Source of the DNA: Marasmius tenuissimus
Lineage: Eukaryota; Basidiomycota; Agaricomycetes; Agaricales; Marasmiaceae
NCBI GenBank assembly: GCA_029532415.1
Contig: JAQOTA010000036.1
Coordinates: forward strand, 1 to 64,000
Length of the DNA stretch: 64,000 bases
Direction of reading: 5' to 3'
Position 1 is the first letter of the stretch; every line of letters starts with the position of its first letter. Made by a program: the position numbers and the translations under genes. This document shows positions 45,296 to 58,000 of the stretch, piece by piece. The notes under the pieces are model-generated. The model made no database searches, was not told where the DNA came from, and saw nothing but the letters and a program-made list of their open reading frames with translations.

Positions 45296-48200
45296 ATGGC
45301 CGACCACGACCAACAACACCATGAACGACTCGTAGAGGTATTCATGACTTTTCAATCTCTCTCGAGTTTCTCTAATGTCGCTGGAGTAGCGCCGTATTCG
45401 CCATGTAACGTCGATTCAAGTCTCCAATTTAACGCCCTTTCCGTTGCGCGACGCCTTCGCCTCGGCCCTGCTGAAACCAACAGAACCATCTCAATTTGCT
45501 ACTCATGGGCACCTTCCTGACGATCTGGATGCTACTCTTTCAAGGAAACGTGGTCGGAGAATTTCATCGACCTCAATAACAACACTCCGGAGTTTACATT
45601 CGGATGAAGGGACGGGTGCTCGGGATACAAGCCCTTCAACAAGGAGGAGAACGACTAGTACGACTTCCGGACATAGACAAACATCCGCGATGAGGAACCA
45701 GAGGGCTCGGACAGCTTCTATAAGCTCGACATACAATCACTCCACACCAGACTCCTATGGTCATGAACCGCCCAAGGTCGTACCCTCCACTCTACCGGAC
45801 TATTCTCAGGTTGGTCTCGAGAAAGTGCTCAAAGGTCGACTTGTAGAGACTTTCCTGGCTATTCATGTTATTCCCACTTCCGAAGATACCGAGATACCGC
45901 CTTCTGAACACGGTCATTCACGTTCATCCTCCCTTTCTCAACCTGCTACACCCACTTCCCACATAACGCCTGCGAAGTCACCCCTACGAATGACAGGAGC
46001 CAACTCATTCAGCTCCGTAGATCCCAAGTTGCCATCCAGTCCGACCACTTCAGAAGGTTCGTTCCGTCACACCTCATCGGGACCATCTCGTGTATCCAAA
46101 TCACACCACAAATCCGCACCATCCATCCAAAGCCAGTTGTCATTGTCGAAGAGCGTAGGCGCCAGTACAAGTCGCGTTGCTGGAGATTGTACCATCCCCG
46201 ATTACCTGTCATCTATCCACCGGCCGTCTACCAGCCCTACATTTCTCCTTGATCCCCGGACCGAGTTTGCTCCTGGTACAGATATTAGTGGGCACGATCT
46301 CAAGGTCGAGATATGGGCAAAAATGGGAGGTGGCGCTGATGAACGGAAGAAACCCGTTGAGGCTGATGGTAATGGAAAGGGGAAAGGGAAAGAAAAGGAG
46401 CTTTCGCAGGTTCAGGATAGTGAGTGGCAGGTGCTCGAACGGTGGACCGTAGATCTCTTGGAGGTGGTTCCTCTATCTGATGATGTGAGCGGCGTTCCGT
46501 GCCATTCGGTTGGTATTGGATTGGAACTGAACGAATGAGTACTAGCCTAATGCGACGTTACATCTACCCTCCAATACTCTTATTCTCACTTTGGATTCAA
46601 GGGGTCAGAGGTATTATGTTCCTCCGCCGAAAAGGAACATAGTCCTGAGTCGAAGTCGGTCACCCTCGCCGACAGGGTATGCTTCGGATCCAGAGACGGA
46701 CGCGCGGAAGGTCAAGGATTCAAACGAGCCAGCACCCCTTGTCCTATCTAGCAGGCAGCGACGGCGCACACGGCAGCATACAGAGGATAACGCTGTGAAG
46801 ACAGCCTCTTGGCAGGACCTTTTCACGTTAGTCCTCCGTTGTTGGCAGTTTGGGGTACGACACGTTCGTTTTACTGAGGACTCTTGGTGTTAGGCTGGTT
46901 TCTTTGCAAACATGCATAGCAGATACGGAGGCGTCGCTGGCAACTATCGTGGAAGGGTTTGATGCGGTCATTGCGGACGATGGCGTCTCAGTTCTGGTAA
47001 GTAACATCCCGTTGCTCTCAGTCCTCCTTTGGTTTGGCGTCATCTAAGGTACGCTATGCGTTTCGCAGAGGCGGGAAATATCCGAAAGGGAGTTCCGAAT
47101 CACGGAGTTGAAAGAGAATCATGTAACGGTCAACAAGAGCTCACAGAGGGGTAGGTTTGGCAAGTTTTGAGAGATTCGTATGTATCTGATGAATCGGTTT
47201 ATATTTCAGTCCGAGACGACATGCGTGTCCGCCGTGAAGAGCTGAAGCATCGACAGGAAATGCTCCGTGTCGCTCGGCAGCAAGAGGAGGAACTAGTCAA
47301 TGAAAGGGAAGAAGTCGAAGAGGAAGTAATTGATGAAAGGCAAGCATTCCTTTCCTAGACTGGGATCTACTTGCATTAACGTTCAATGTTCAGAGCCCGT
47401 TACGATTCCCTCCGAACGATGTTCAGGCCGACACGCGCCACACTTATTTCCACTCTTGCTTCGATCTTTCCTATCGAACTCCTGTCTCCACCGGACCTAC
47501 TCTACACCATATTAGACGTGCCCCTTCCGATACCTCTGTCCGCTACAGACCCAGCTCCTCCCCTTTTCCTACCAGACCACAAGGACATCAACGAAGAAAC
47601 CGTTGCTACTGCGTTGGGATATGCTGCGTTGCTGCTTCATCTCCTTGCGACATACCTTGGGAAAGGCCTCGTATATCCCATCACTTACATAGGCTCTCGT
47701 AGTCTGATTCGCGACGGGATATCTGCCATGGTGGGACCGCGGATGTACGTGAATTCCATGCATATAGTTAGAGCCGTCATACTTATTTGTTCCATCCAGG
47801 TTCCCGCTGTTCTCGAAAGGTGTGGACGCGTACCGGTATGAGTACGGTGTCTTCCTGCTCAATAAAGATATCGAGTTGGTGAGTTTTGGGCCCCTGTATC
47901 TTCCGCAATACATCGGGACCTACACATCGCCAATCCTTCTTAGATAATGGCCGAATTCGACTTGCGGGCTATGGATATACGACATACGCTTCCGAACCTC
48001 AAAAATCTTCTTCTCACACTCACAGACGGTGCTAGCGTCCCTGTTGGGTAAGTCGCCTTGTTGATTTCGTGAAAGCGAGAATGCTGTAACGACTTGTGGA
48101 TTGGACTGGTTCTCACCGTTACCCGTCCCTACTTTCTACGCAGCCTACCACCGTCTCGACTTTCGCCCGTAACATCCTTGACCGAGCTAGACTCTTCAAC

Positions 48201-48789
48201 CGATGTCGAGGAGTCGCCGACGAGTACAGACGCTCACACAACGCCGAAGGCGAACGTTAACCTGGAGCTCCCGCCAAGCCCTAGCGAGACGAATGGACAT
48301 GGGGACGGACAAACAGCGGTAAACGGAAGCGGCCCTTCCACCCCAAATTCAACGACCCTACCCGACGGCGCCTTGGATACCGTAAAGAAGTCTTCATCGC
48401 GTTTTCTTGGGTTTTCCTCACTCCTTCGCGTGCGATACCCGTCTTCCCTGTTGTCGTCAACATCAACGACGGCGACAAAGGGGTCGGAAGGGACGGGCGA
48501 AGGGTCGGGGGCTGTCAGCAATTTTCAGAATGGGACGAGCGCGGAAGGTCCTGAGCCGACGTCTACACCGGGTACCGGCGGGGACTTGGAGGGCGACGAG
48601 GAGGACAGGCGTACCATTCGCGGCATTGACAATGAAATCCAAGGGGAAGCCGGTCCAGGCGAGGATCATCAGGCCCAGGAGAGTAAGTCGACAAACGGGA
48701 ATGGGCATGTAGAGTCAGACTCGGCGGAGAAACACGCGTCGGAGCAGACGCGGTCAACTCCAAAGCGTGTGGCTCATATCGCTAAGTAA
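45296..48789 (+). CDS. UVRAG/Vps38-like PI3-kinase complex subunit
   Basis: Ten exons: 45296-45337, 45390-46484, 46546-46826, 46879-46996, 47069-47150, 47210-47339, 47394-47744, 47800-47878, 47944-48047, 48144-48789; 975 residues. After a Ser-rich, disordered N-terminal half come a C2-like part (LHLPSNTLILTLDSRGQRYY), a coiled coil (ITELKENHVTVNKSSQR, DDMRVRREELKHRQEMLRVA) and the conserved BARA-type C-terminal domain: VYPITYIGSRSLIRDGISAM, FPLFSKGVDAYRYEYGVFLL, NKDIELIMAEFDLRAMDIRH, TLPNLKNLLLTL. This is the UV-radiation-resistance/Atg14 family. Vps38/UVRAG joins Vps34, Vps15 and Beclin/Atg6 in the endosomal phosphatidylinositol 3-kinase complex II. The tail after 48144 is low complexity. 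The intron at 47340-47393 has a GC donor. Confidence 0.88.
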
Positions 48790-50371
48790 AGAACGTTGCC
48801 GCGTTTCTTTGTTTTGCTGGTTCACCGTTCTATTCGTGGCTTATTGCCAGACATAACGGATTGGAGAGGGAGTATATCTATCCAATTGATTGTGGAAAGG
48901 GACCAGAAGTGGACATGGGAGCTGTTCGGATATCAATGTATAGGCTTTCACGCATTCTATGGGGGTTGCCATAAGACCTTGTTTATTTCTTTTTTCCCTG
49001 CTTGAGGAGGGTTTCAGAAGGTAGACTCAGCCACTCATTGCAAGTGTGAGCGCATAAACCTTCAACCGCCGAGTAGCGGGGCCACGATGCAACGAGGGAC
49101 GATTCGCCGTTTGTCGTCTAATTCCGAGACGGATTGGCATGCTTGCAAGTTGCCCCGACTGCCCTCAGCTGCTCTTGAGTGTCACGTCGCGAAAATGAGG
49201 AAGCGGGAACCGAGCTATAAGTACGCGTGTCACGCGTACGTGAAGGCTTTGGTGTGGGACAATGCGACCTTTCAGAAGATCAGAGACACCTTGGTTACTT
49301 TCATGCTGCTTTGTTCAATGTTGTTACCAGCTTTCCTGTCGGAGGGACGCAATTCAGAATATGATCAATGATGCGTGATCTTCGCTTGGATAAAATGAAT
49401 ACTTTTAGGAAGGGAAAGCTGGCGTGAAAACATGGATGTCTGTGAGTGATTCATCGCAAGCTGCAACACTGGAGTTGTATGAAGGGGGAAGCGATTAGCT
49501 TTTTGGTCAGTGTCGGTAAAAATATTATTTTCACTGCAATATCGGTACCAATGCGAATGGTATTGGCCATTCACGGCGATCTCAGGGTGGGGGTCCTTGT
49601 GAGGTGAGCCCAAGGTCCCCACGGCTCCCATTTGGAATGCCATAATGTAATTTTTTTGTCGTCGCCGTGCAACGAGATAATTTTTAGGTCTGGACGGAAG
49701 GGTCGCATGCTGCATATGGGAAATACGTACACGGAGCACAAGCAGAGATTATGGTCAGAAAGGCTGTCTTTGAGAGTCCTTGAGTGAAATCAGTATGGTT
49801 GGACCTTTTCTACAAGCCCCGGTAGTACTATAGACCCTACACTAGTACTGTTCTGCTGGCGCGGGGAATCGGGCTCGCTGAGGAAGGAAGGGTGAAGCAC
49901 AAGCCTGCCCGGACCCTGGCTGACCGGAGTTTGAAATGTCGAATATATGAGGGAACTTGCCGGAATTTTAAGGTCAGGGTCCTGACCGAAATCTGTTTGC
50001 TCAGCGACCAGCATATAATACTTCTACGCTCCTCTACTGTCGAGACTCCGTTCTCTTTCACTCCCGTTTCTTGTCCGAATCTGGAGCTTTAAAAAGGGTC
50101 AGCACTTCCCTCTTATTCTCCTGCCATCCCCATCTCAGCCTCGTTGAGAACAGCCCGTCTGCCACTTTGTAACATCATCCATCTAGAGAGGCTCAAAATC
50201 GGCTTTGAGGTCAGTTCTGATCCTTCTACAGCATTCTATGTACTCACTTTCTCTCCTGTAGTTCTCAAGATAACATTGTGCTTCTAAACAAACTTCTTTC
50301 CACTTCCTCGCTGCTCGTTCACTTCGTTCTCTGTCGTTCACCGCTGGACTCCTCTTTTTCGTACTTACAAA
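48790..50371. other. intergenic and 5' leader region, no supported gene
   Basis: 1.58 kb without a convincing gene. A 94-codon plus-strand frame at 49087-49371 has no domain. The last 300 bp are pyrimidine-rich (repeats of CTTTCT, TCTTCC) and contain GTACTTACAAAATGA next to the Puf-type gene's start, so they are probably its promoter and long 5' UTR. RNA-regulator genes often have long leaders. Confidence 0.5.
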
Positions 50372-53300
50372 ATGAACACATCGCTGCAAATCTCTGTTTC
50401 ACCTACGGATAATTCATCCTCCCCCTCTGACGACAGGAAGCAGAGTCCACCTGCTTTCTTGGATCTAGCAGACTCGGTGAGCGTCGTTCACTTCTGTCTG
50501 GTTACCCTGCTCATATACGCTGCGCTTCGCCGTGTGTTCTGAAACGTAGGCCGCCAGGTTGGGGAGTAATATGTCGGACATCTCTGCAGTGAGTTGTGAC
50601 GTTCATCCTGTCATGACATTTTAATTCTGACCTTCTACTTACGTCTCAGCGCGTCGAACTTAAGCGTCTTGAACACGAGAAGCAACGCGTCCTCCAGCGT
50701 AAAATGTTTGAAGACCAGATGCGTGCTCTCGAGCATCAACAGGCTCAAGAGCTTCTTAACATACCATATGACCCCTCGAACCCTAACGGCAACGCTACTG
50801 GTATTCAGCATATCGCGGTCTCGGCACCTACCACTCCGCCTCGTCTGAACATCGCGCTCCAGGGAGAACACGGCTATATGGCGAAGCACGGCCAATATGT
50901 TGATATCGACAGTCTTTCGAGAGCCGTCGGTGCTGCCGACAAGCGAAAGTCGGTTACCTACGCTCCCTCTGTGAACCTCTCACCCGACTTGCCGTCGGGT
51001 CCTTCAGTCAACAACTCTGGCTTCTCTCGATCCACCGCAAAGAGCATGCCTGCCAGCCGCCGTACGTCCGCTAGTAGCAATGACGAGGAGCTTGCTGGTC
51101 ACCTTCAAGGGTTGGCTCTTGGCGAAGGCCATCGGTCCCGGGGAGCCTCTCCAGCACCGATGTCAGTCTCGGCTTCGATATTAAGCAGGCGTCATCCCGA
51201 TGACGAAGGAGCTCGCTACGCTAGTACTTACAACGCTGGCATGATGCTCGATGAGCAGCTGGATCAGGAGATGAATAGTAAGCGAGCTTCTACGCTCTCT
51301 TCACAACATTCTGATACAAACTTTGTTGACTCAGATGCCATGAGGCATCTCCCAACGTCTGACGAGGACAAGTTTTCGAACACGTATGGCAACAAGGTAC
51401 TCGGCCCTATCACATTCCCTGCCTTTCAATTGCTAAGGTCTCGTCCAATACAGATGTCTTCAGCTGCTTTGGACCTAGCCAACATCTCTTCCAAGTCACC
51501 CCGTAGCTCCTTCGCTGGAAGCCCTCTCGAACCGCGCGAAAAGACTTCCGAGTGGCCATACAATCGTGGTCCTGACGGCTTGGCTTCCAGGTCCGATAGA
51601 CGGAGCGTTACGAACCCAAATTTAAACCTGTCGAACGATATCCACGGTGGTAAACTTCCTGGAACCGTTTCGGCATCGTCCACGCCCCTCGTACCTCAGC
51701 ATCCTCAGGGTCACCAACACATTCCCGCTCCATCATCTCGACGCGGTTCCCCGCCCAACCTACTTGATGGGCTCAACGCCACCACACGGTCCGTTCCTGC
51801 AACACCCCTTGGTATTTCAGCCGCCCCTTCGCATCTTCTGAAGACACCCGGTACCCCATTGACTGAGTCTCAGCTCCTCAACGGGCGTTTGTCTGGGTCG
51901 CACGGACTTGGAGACAGCCCAGTGAACCCTACCGATCTCCAGGCCTCGTTGTCTCGCCTCGGCTCTAACAGGTATGAGAACGGCTCGCTCGGGTACAATG
52001 GTGGATTGGATGATGCGGTGCGTTGGCTTATTCTCTTCCTAGCCGCTTTGCCCACTTGCTGACAATTTCATTAGCAATACAACGTGGACGCTGGTTATGG
52101 GTTAAATGGTTCGCTCGAGAATGGGCGGTATAATTCTTACGGGTTCGAAGCCAATGGGAGGACCAGCACAGGTCCTGGTAACACGAGTGGTTCCACGGCC
52201 CTTTATCATCACAACGGTTCCCGGTACGGTTTGGGCTTGCCTGGACGGTCGCCTTCTGGCGTCGATAGCAAGATGAACGGACTTCACGGACCGAAGCATA
52301 AACGCGGTGACATGGATCGTGAGTCGACATTCGTCATTATTCAGTCGCCTACGATGAATGGTTGCTGACTGTTTTGAGTAGTCAATCGATTTGCGGGAAC
52401 ACGTCTTGAAGACCTTCAGGGTGAAATCCCTGCCCTGTGCAAGGACCAACACGGATGCCGATACTTGCAGAAGAAGTTGGAAGAGGGCGTGCCCGAACAT
52501 CGGGATATGATTTTCCGTGAAACGTTCGGTCATTTCGCTGATCTTATGACGGGTAAAGCGCTCATTTTCCCATTGATTACCTTCATCTAACCATTGATAA
52601 TTGTAGATCCCTTCGGCAACTATCTCTGCCAAAAGCTCTTGGAATACTCGACGGATGATCAACGGAACGTCATTTGCGAGTCGGTGGCTCAGGATCTGGT
52701 TAACATCTCCCTGAACATGCACGGTACTCGTGCGGTGCAGAAGATGATTGATTTCTTGTCAACCCGCAGGCAGGCGAGTATGAATTCCCAGACTTTTCTA
52801 TTATCACACTTACCGTTGTGACGCAGGCTGATGTCAGATACAATGCTCAGATTCATTCTATCATTGTCGCTCTAAGCCTCCACGTAGTCGTCTTGATCAA
52901 GGACCTCAACGGCAATCATGTCATCCAGAAGTGCCTTAACAAACTGACGCCAGAGGATAATCAAGTGAGTGGTATCATGACTGGACAAGAGAGCGGGTGC
53001 TAAACGTGATTATCTAGTTCATCTACAATGCCGTTGCCGCTAACTGCGTTGAAGTCGCGACACACCGTCATGGGTGCTGCGTGCTTCAAAGGTGCATTGA
53101 TCATGCTTCTGATCATCAACGTATTCAACTGGTGAACGAAATCACCTTCAATGCCCTTACTTTAGTCCAAGACCCGTACGGTAACTACGTAAGCTACTCG
53201 GCTTCCCTTTTTCTCCGAACGTTCATCCTGACAGCAACCCCCCAGGTGGTGCAATACATTCTCGACCTCAATGATAACCGCTTCAGCGACGCCGTCATCC

Positions 53301-53986
53301 GCCAGTTCGCCGGAAACGTCTGTGCCCTTTCGGTCCAGAAGTTCAGTTCCAACGTTATCGAGAAGTGCATCCGTGTCGCCGAACATACCACTCGCAAGAT
53401 GCTCATCGAGGAGCTCCTCAACCGTACTCGCCTCGAGAAGTTGCTCCGTGACTCCTATGGCAACTACTGCGTACAGACTGCTTTGGACTATGCCGAGCCT
53501 ACCCAGCGTGCCCTTCTCGTAGAAGGCATTCGTCCTGTCCTCCCCCTGATCCGAAACACCCCCTATGGCAAGCGCATCCAGAACAAGCTCCAGCGTGAAC
53601 ATCTGGACCAGTTCGGTGGATACCACGGCCAACAGGCCGCCTTGGTCAACATGGCTATCAACAACCAAAGTCTGGGTGGCTCGGGACGTCATCTCCAGGG
53701 TAACTCCCTCGGCGAAGTGTACGGTGGACAGAACGGCTTGTATTCTCTACAAGGGTCGAATGGCTCGTACGGCACGCCATTGACGTCGCAGCTTCATGGC
53801 TTGGGACCGCAGTCCATCGACAGCTACGTTCTCCAGGGCAACTCCAGCCACGCCCAAGGCTTGTCTGGCAATGGCTTGATGGGTGCCTCCTCCTTTGGTG
53901 GGGTGAACCACTTCGGCGGTGCGGGTCTCCACAATGCTATCAGTGATCCCTACAACCAGAGGTCTTCCTTTGGTTATGGGATGTAA
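50372..53986 (+). CDS. Pumilio-family RNA-binding protein, Puf4-type
   Basis: Nine exons: 50372-50476, 50550-50588, 50650-52017, 52075-52318, 52382-52552, 52607-52773, 52827-52964, 53018-53188, 53246-53986; 1047 residues. A disordered N-terminal 590 residues precede eight PUF repeats: RFAGTRLEDLQGEIPALCKD-QHGCRYLQKKL, DPFGNYLCQKLLEY, LNMHGTRAVQKMID, KDLNGNHVIQKCLN, ATHRHGCCVLQRCIDH, DPYGNYVVQYIL, QKFSSNVIEKCIRV and DSYGNYCVQTALDY, ending IRNTPYGKRIQNKL. The repeat residues NHxxQ, HGxxQ and SNxxE are the base-reading side chains. The HGCRYLQ first repeat and NTPxGKRI end are nearest to yeast Puf4/Mpt5. Such proteins bind UGUA-containing 3' UTRs and repress or destabilise the mRNA. Gly/Ser/Gln-rich C-terminus. 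One intron (52774-52826) has a GC donor. Confidence 0.93.
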
Positions 53987-54801
53987 CTGAGTGCGGCAGT
54001 CCCCGATTTGCTTGCAGGCAGTCGTTTTCTTGTTTTCCGGCCTGTTCAAACGATACCATGCACAAATTTTTCTCTCTCCCTCTCTCCTCCTACATTACTC
54101 GAAGTCCAAGTTTGAATTGCTGTTTCGTTCCCCAACAAAACCTCATCAATCCTCAATAACACTGGTTCCTCGCTTTCTTCTTTTCTTTCTTGACTCCACA
54201 CCCCGGGCATAAGCCCGACACCCTATATCAATCTATCATACCATCCGCAACTGTATTTTGCCCCGCAACTGCATATTTTCATCTGTTTCGTATTCTTACG
54301 CTTTCCTTGTTTTGAACATTCTCTTATTGCCCCACTACCTCATTTGTACAGGTTATTTCACTCATACTATCGGTTGTCTGTCTAATAGTAGTTCCACCCT
54401 GTCATTTGTAGTTATTCCCCCTCCCCCAGTTGTATAAAGTCCTTATATCTAGAAACCTTGTCAATCGGATGCTTTCTTATGTTAGACTTTTACGCGTTTG
54501 CGACTCAGTAATGCAGGAAAAGTAAATGAGGTGAAACGGTGAAATACCCCATTGAACTTAATCGCAAAAGGTCGGTCATTACGACCAAGTTTGAACTGAG
54601 CGTGATCTCCGCAAGAACGCGCGTTGATTGGGCCTAACTAATACATCTCACGCGTTGAACAAGATTCAAGAGTCAGGAAGCATGGTGTTGGCATATTCTG
54701 TGTAGTGATTGCGCGAATGTAGAAAACATGCACTATCGGGGGAGAAGCATATCCTAAGACCACATGTGAAGCTGAGATGAGAGTAGAGTCGATGAGCAGC
54801 T
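53987..54801. other. 3' region of the Puf4-type gene, no other gene
   Basis: Very pyrimidine-rich sequence from 54055 to 54470 (CTCTCTCCCTCTCTCC, TTCTTTTCTTTC), with TTGTATAAAG at about 54432, is most likely a long 3' UTR and terminator area. TGTACAGG occurs at 54345 and TTGTAGTTATT at 54404. No open frame with support. Confidence 0.5.
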
Positions 54802-55097
54802 TTACTCGAGGTGTTCACCGGTTCTATCATCGGAGTCAGTAAGTTGTTACTTCAACAATGTAGTCCAAACGCACCTTGACGAAACCGATGGCAGCAGACT
54901 TCTCACGGAAGCATTGACGGCAAAGGTCAAGACCGTACTTGCGGATGAGACCAGCCTGATGGGCGCAAAGACGGCTGTTTCGGAGGAGAACATGAGATGA
55001 TCGTGTTGGAAGACCGGCTGGAATTAAAGGCTCACCATTGACGGCTGCCTTTACCGAATTTTCTGGGGCGAGAGAACCAAACTGCGTCGTGGGTCAT
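54802..55097 (-). CDS. RPS29: 40S ribosomal protein S29 (uS14)
   Basis: A small minus-strand gene, exons 55097-55036 and 54974-54875 with a stop immediately after a third splice at 54804-54802; 54 residues. The sequence starts [20 protein letters not shown] and continues [34 protein letters not shown], matching the universal S29/uS14 zinc ribbon (CRLC...CRQC). Length (usually 56) agrees. It sits in the head of the small ribosomal subunit and is expected to be strongly expressed. The last codons are unusual in that the stop codon is created by the third exon; reading through the last donor instead would add about 12 residues. Confidence 0.9.
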
Positions 55098-55819
55098 TTT
55101 GAGGGGTCTTGAGGAGGCTAGATAGTACAGAGATCAGTTATAGAATCGAATCACGGACTAGCAGCAACTGACCTTTGCTTCAAGTTCTTTTCGTTAGCGA
55201 ACGACTCGAAATTACTTGCGGTATGGACGAGATGTGCTGATGTAATACTGTGTAGCTGGGGAAATAGGGTTCAAACTCCGTCGGCATTGCCCGAGATTGG
55301 CCAGTACTGAGTGCGCTGTGTTTCCATGCCTCAGACTCCCGCCTTGAATTCGCCTAGGCCTAGGATGAGATTGTTTTCGGCCTTTTCATGCTTCATCTTT
55401 TTGGTTCTGTATGATTCATCCGTTTGCTTGTTGTTCCCAATGGGAACCCCTGCAGACTCGGCTATAGATCATGGGCGCTTAAATAAGAGTTGTAGGTCCA
55501 GGAGAATGGGCGTCAAAATACCAAAGTCTCCTTTGCCGTTTCTCGACACTCTCTCGACCTTTCTGGACGATGGCCAATAGCATCTGATAGGGCCAGCGCT
55601 CGCTAATTCACCTCTTATTGTTCTTCTGCATGCCACTTGATCACTTCCAGGCTGTTAACCGGCGATGCCGGTCTCTTCCCAATTCAGCGAAAACAATAAG
55701 AGAACCGACGTGCTCACCGAGACATGGCGAGAGAATCCATTTCTAGGCCGCTGCCACCGAAGTACATAATGCACGACATTTCTTGACAATAAGCAAGTCT
55801 TTCCCCCCAGCCTTCGTCC
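55098..55819. other. divergent intergenic region, RPS29 to P450
   Basis: 722 bp containing both promoters. A frame at 55311-55580 (89 codons) with a hydrophobic stretch (FSAFSCFIFLVLY) has no recognisable domain and no convincing support. Possibly further 5' UTR exons of RPS29 lie at 55120-55200, since donor-like and acceptor-like sites follow one another there. Confidence 0.45.
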
Positions 55820-57757
55820 ATGTTCAGCCCTTCCTTCGTTGCCTTCGTCCTACTTTTCCTAGTAGCGCTTGCATGGGCCATTAACTTCTTCCTCGTCCGA
55901 CCTTACTTCGATCCCCTACGACAACTACCAGGTCCCGAAGGCTCCCTATTCACCTCTGATCTTTCCAGATTCATAGAGTGAGCCTATCAGCTATCTCCAA
56001 GATATTTCCGTAACTAAGATTCCTTTGCCCTTTCAAGTCCCCAAAACAGCGCCACATCCCACGGAGCATGTAGGGAAAAGTACGGAAAGACCTTTAGTTT
56101 CAATGGTTTTGGCCTGGTACGTGGTACAACCTGAAATTGCCAATCTTGTACTAATTTCCCTCTAGTCAGACATCCGAATGATGTCGTTCGATGTCCGGGC
56201 CATCTCTTACATATTGAACTCTCCTGTATACGAGAAGCCCAAAGTCAGCCGAGGTTTACTTGGAACGGTGCTCGGTCGTGGAATATTCACCATGGAGGGC
56301 CAGGAACACACGTTTCTGGTGAGTTAATCTCGCTAGTCCTCGTTTCTTGGCTGATAGATATTACTTTCAGCGGAAGCTTATATCACCTGCGTTTGCCACA
56401 CAATCCATCAAAGCTCTTATGCCAATCTTTTTCCACGAAGCGCAGGCCTTGAAGGACAAGTGGGACGAATTGGTTACACCTTCGAAAGAGGTTTCGGAGG
56501 CACCGGCAGCTACGGTATTGGACGTTTCTCTCTGGACAGCACGGTCGACATTCGACTGTTTTGGACTTGCGTGTCTAGATTACAACTTTCGGGCCCTCCA
56601 AGGGGAAACCGAAGAACTCTATGTCGCTTTCAGGACCGTGTTCGATCTGGTTGCGGACAAAAGTGTATCTCGGATTCTCTTCCCCATCCTGGACAAGATC
56701 TGGGTAGGCGGCACTTCGACCTTCATGCAATTTTTCTCTGCAGCTTACCGCCTCCTATAGCCGGACCAGATTGCACTCGGTATCAAGAAGCATCTCGCGA
56801 TCATTCATCGAACCGGCCAAGAGATAGCGACACGGAAGAAGGAAGAAATTAGGGATGAGAAAGATAGTTCCAAGGATTTCTTGAGCCTTTTGCGTGAGTC
56901 AAGTTGATTGCACTGGTATTGCTCTGTCTGACCACGCAATTCCAGTCAAATCCAACCTCTCAAGCGACCCCTCGAAACGCCTGTCCGACGCAGATCTTCT
57001 CGACCAAATTACAGCCTTCCTGTTCGCGGGGTCGGACTCTACCGCCCTTTCCATTTCCTGGTGTCTCTTGTACCTCGCGGAGCGCCCCGATATTCAAAGC
57101 CGACTTCGAGACGAGATCGCGACCGCCACAACAGAATACAAGATTTCAGAAGGCGAATACCCACCAATAGACTCGTACCCGTTCTTAAACGCAGTCGTTA
57201 GGGAGACTCTGCGACTGTATCCCTCTGTTCATGCCACTATACGTGTGGCGACAAAGGACGACGTGATCCCCGTGTCGGATACTGTGGTTATGAGGGATGG
57301 GACAGTAATACCCGCTGGTGGAGGGATACGGATACGCAAGGGGAGTTATATACACATACCGATTGAAGGGTTGAACTATTCGAAGGATACTTGGGGTCCT
57401 GATGCGCTCGAGTTCCGGTGAGGCTCCTCGCTCTTGCCAGGTTGACTAGGAGAACTGACCAAACTTGCTTGATATCCTTGTTTTAGACCCGAGAGATGGC
57501 TTCCTGAGCCACCAGCATTCCCCGGCCCTTCGAACGTCATGTCATTCTCTCTTGGAGGACACTCGTGTCCCGGATGGAGGTTTTCGCTTGCTGAGATGAA
57601 AGCCTTCCTCATCGTGATACTTCCCCATTTCCGTTTTCTGCCTGTGGAGAATCAGGTTATTCGAAAGTACAATGGCATCCTCACACGTCCATATGTCAAG
57701 GGTCGAATGAAGGAGGGCTTCCAGTTGCCCTTGAAGGTGGAGAGGCTCGAATCATGA
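55820..57757 (+). CDS. cytochrome P450 monooxygenase
   Basis: Seven exons: 55820-55977, 56038-56116, 56166-56318, 56371-56703, 56761-56893, 56946-57417, 57487-57757; 532 residues, frame exact. N-terminal membrane anchor (FVAFVLLFLVALAWAINFFL) then the Pro-rich hinge LRQLPGPEGS. The I-helix oxygen-binding motif is AGSDSTALS (about residue 300), the K-helix is ETLRLYP, PERWLPEPPAFPGP is the meander, and the heme loop is FSLGGHSCPGW with Cys470 as the iron ligand. The usual Arg of the loop is His, as in several basidiomycete families with HSCPG. An ER-bound oxidase; substrate unknown. No terpene or other biosynthetic gene is next to it, so it is not evidently in a cluster. Confidence 0.93.
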
Positions 57758-58000
57758 CCGAACGATCAATTCATGACTATCTATTGCAAACCTGTAGTTA
57801 CTATATCATGTATATACGAGCCGATGCTAGAATACAATATTCATGTACAGATGTGTCGTGAGCGCGAGCGAGAACTAACCGCGGTGTGTCGTGCAAGAAA
57901 CTTGAGAGTGAATGAAGCGAGAAAGATGCGATATATCGTTTCCTATGCAGATATTCCAGGAGATCCGAGTGCCGAGCTCCAATCGACGGGGCCCCAGGTT
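57758..58000. other. convergent intergenic region
   Basis: 243 bp between P450 and GCNA-like stop codons, AT-rich near 57790-57845 (ATATCATGTATATACG, ATACAATATTCATG), presumably both 3' UTRs. Confidence 0.6.

Noticed and set aside
55240..55300. B-box-like GGGTTCAAACTCC
   Set aside because: No A-box or cloverleaf upstream; it lies in the promoter region between RPS29 and the P450.
55820..57757. P450 as part of a terpene biosynthetic cluster with the TRI5-like gene
   Set aside because: They are more than 21 kb apart with eight housekeeping genes between, and the terpene synthase is dead.
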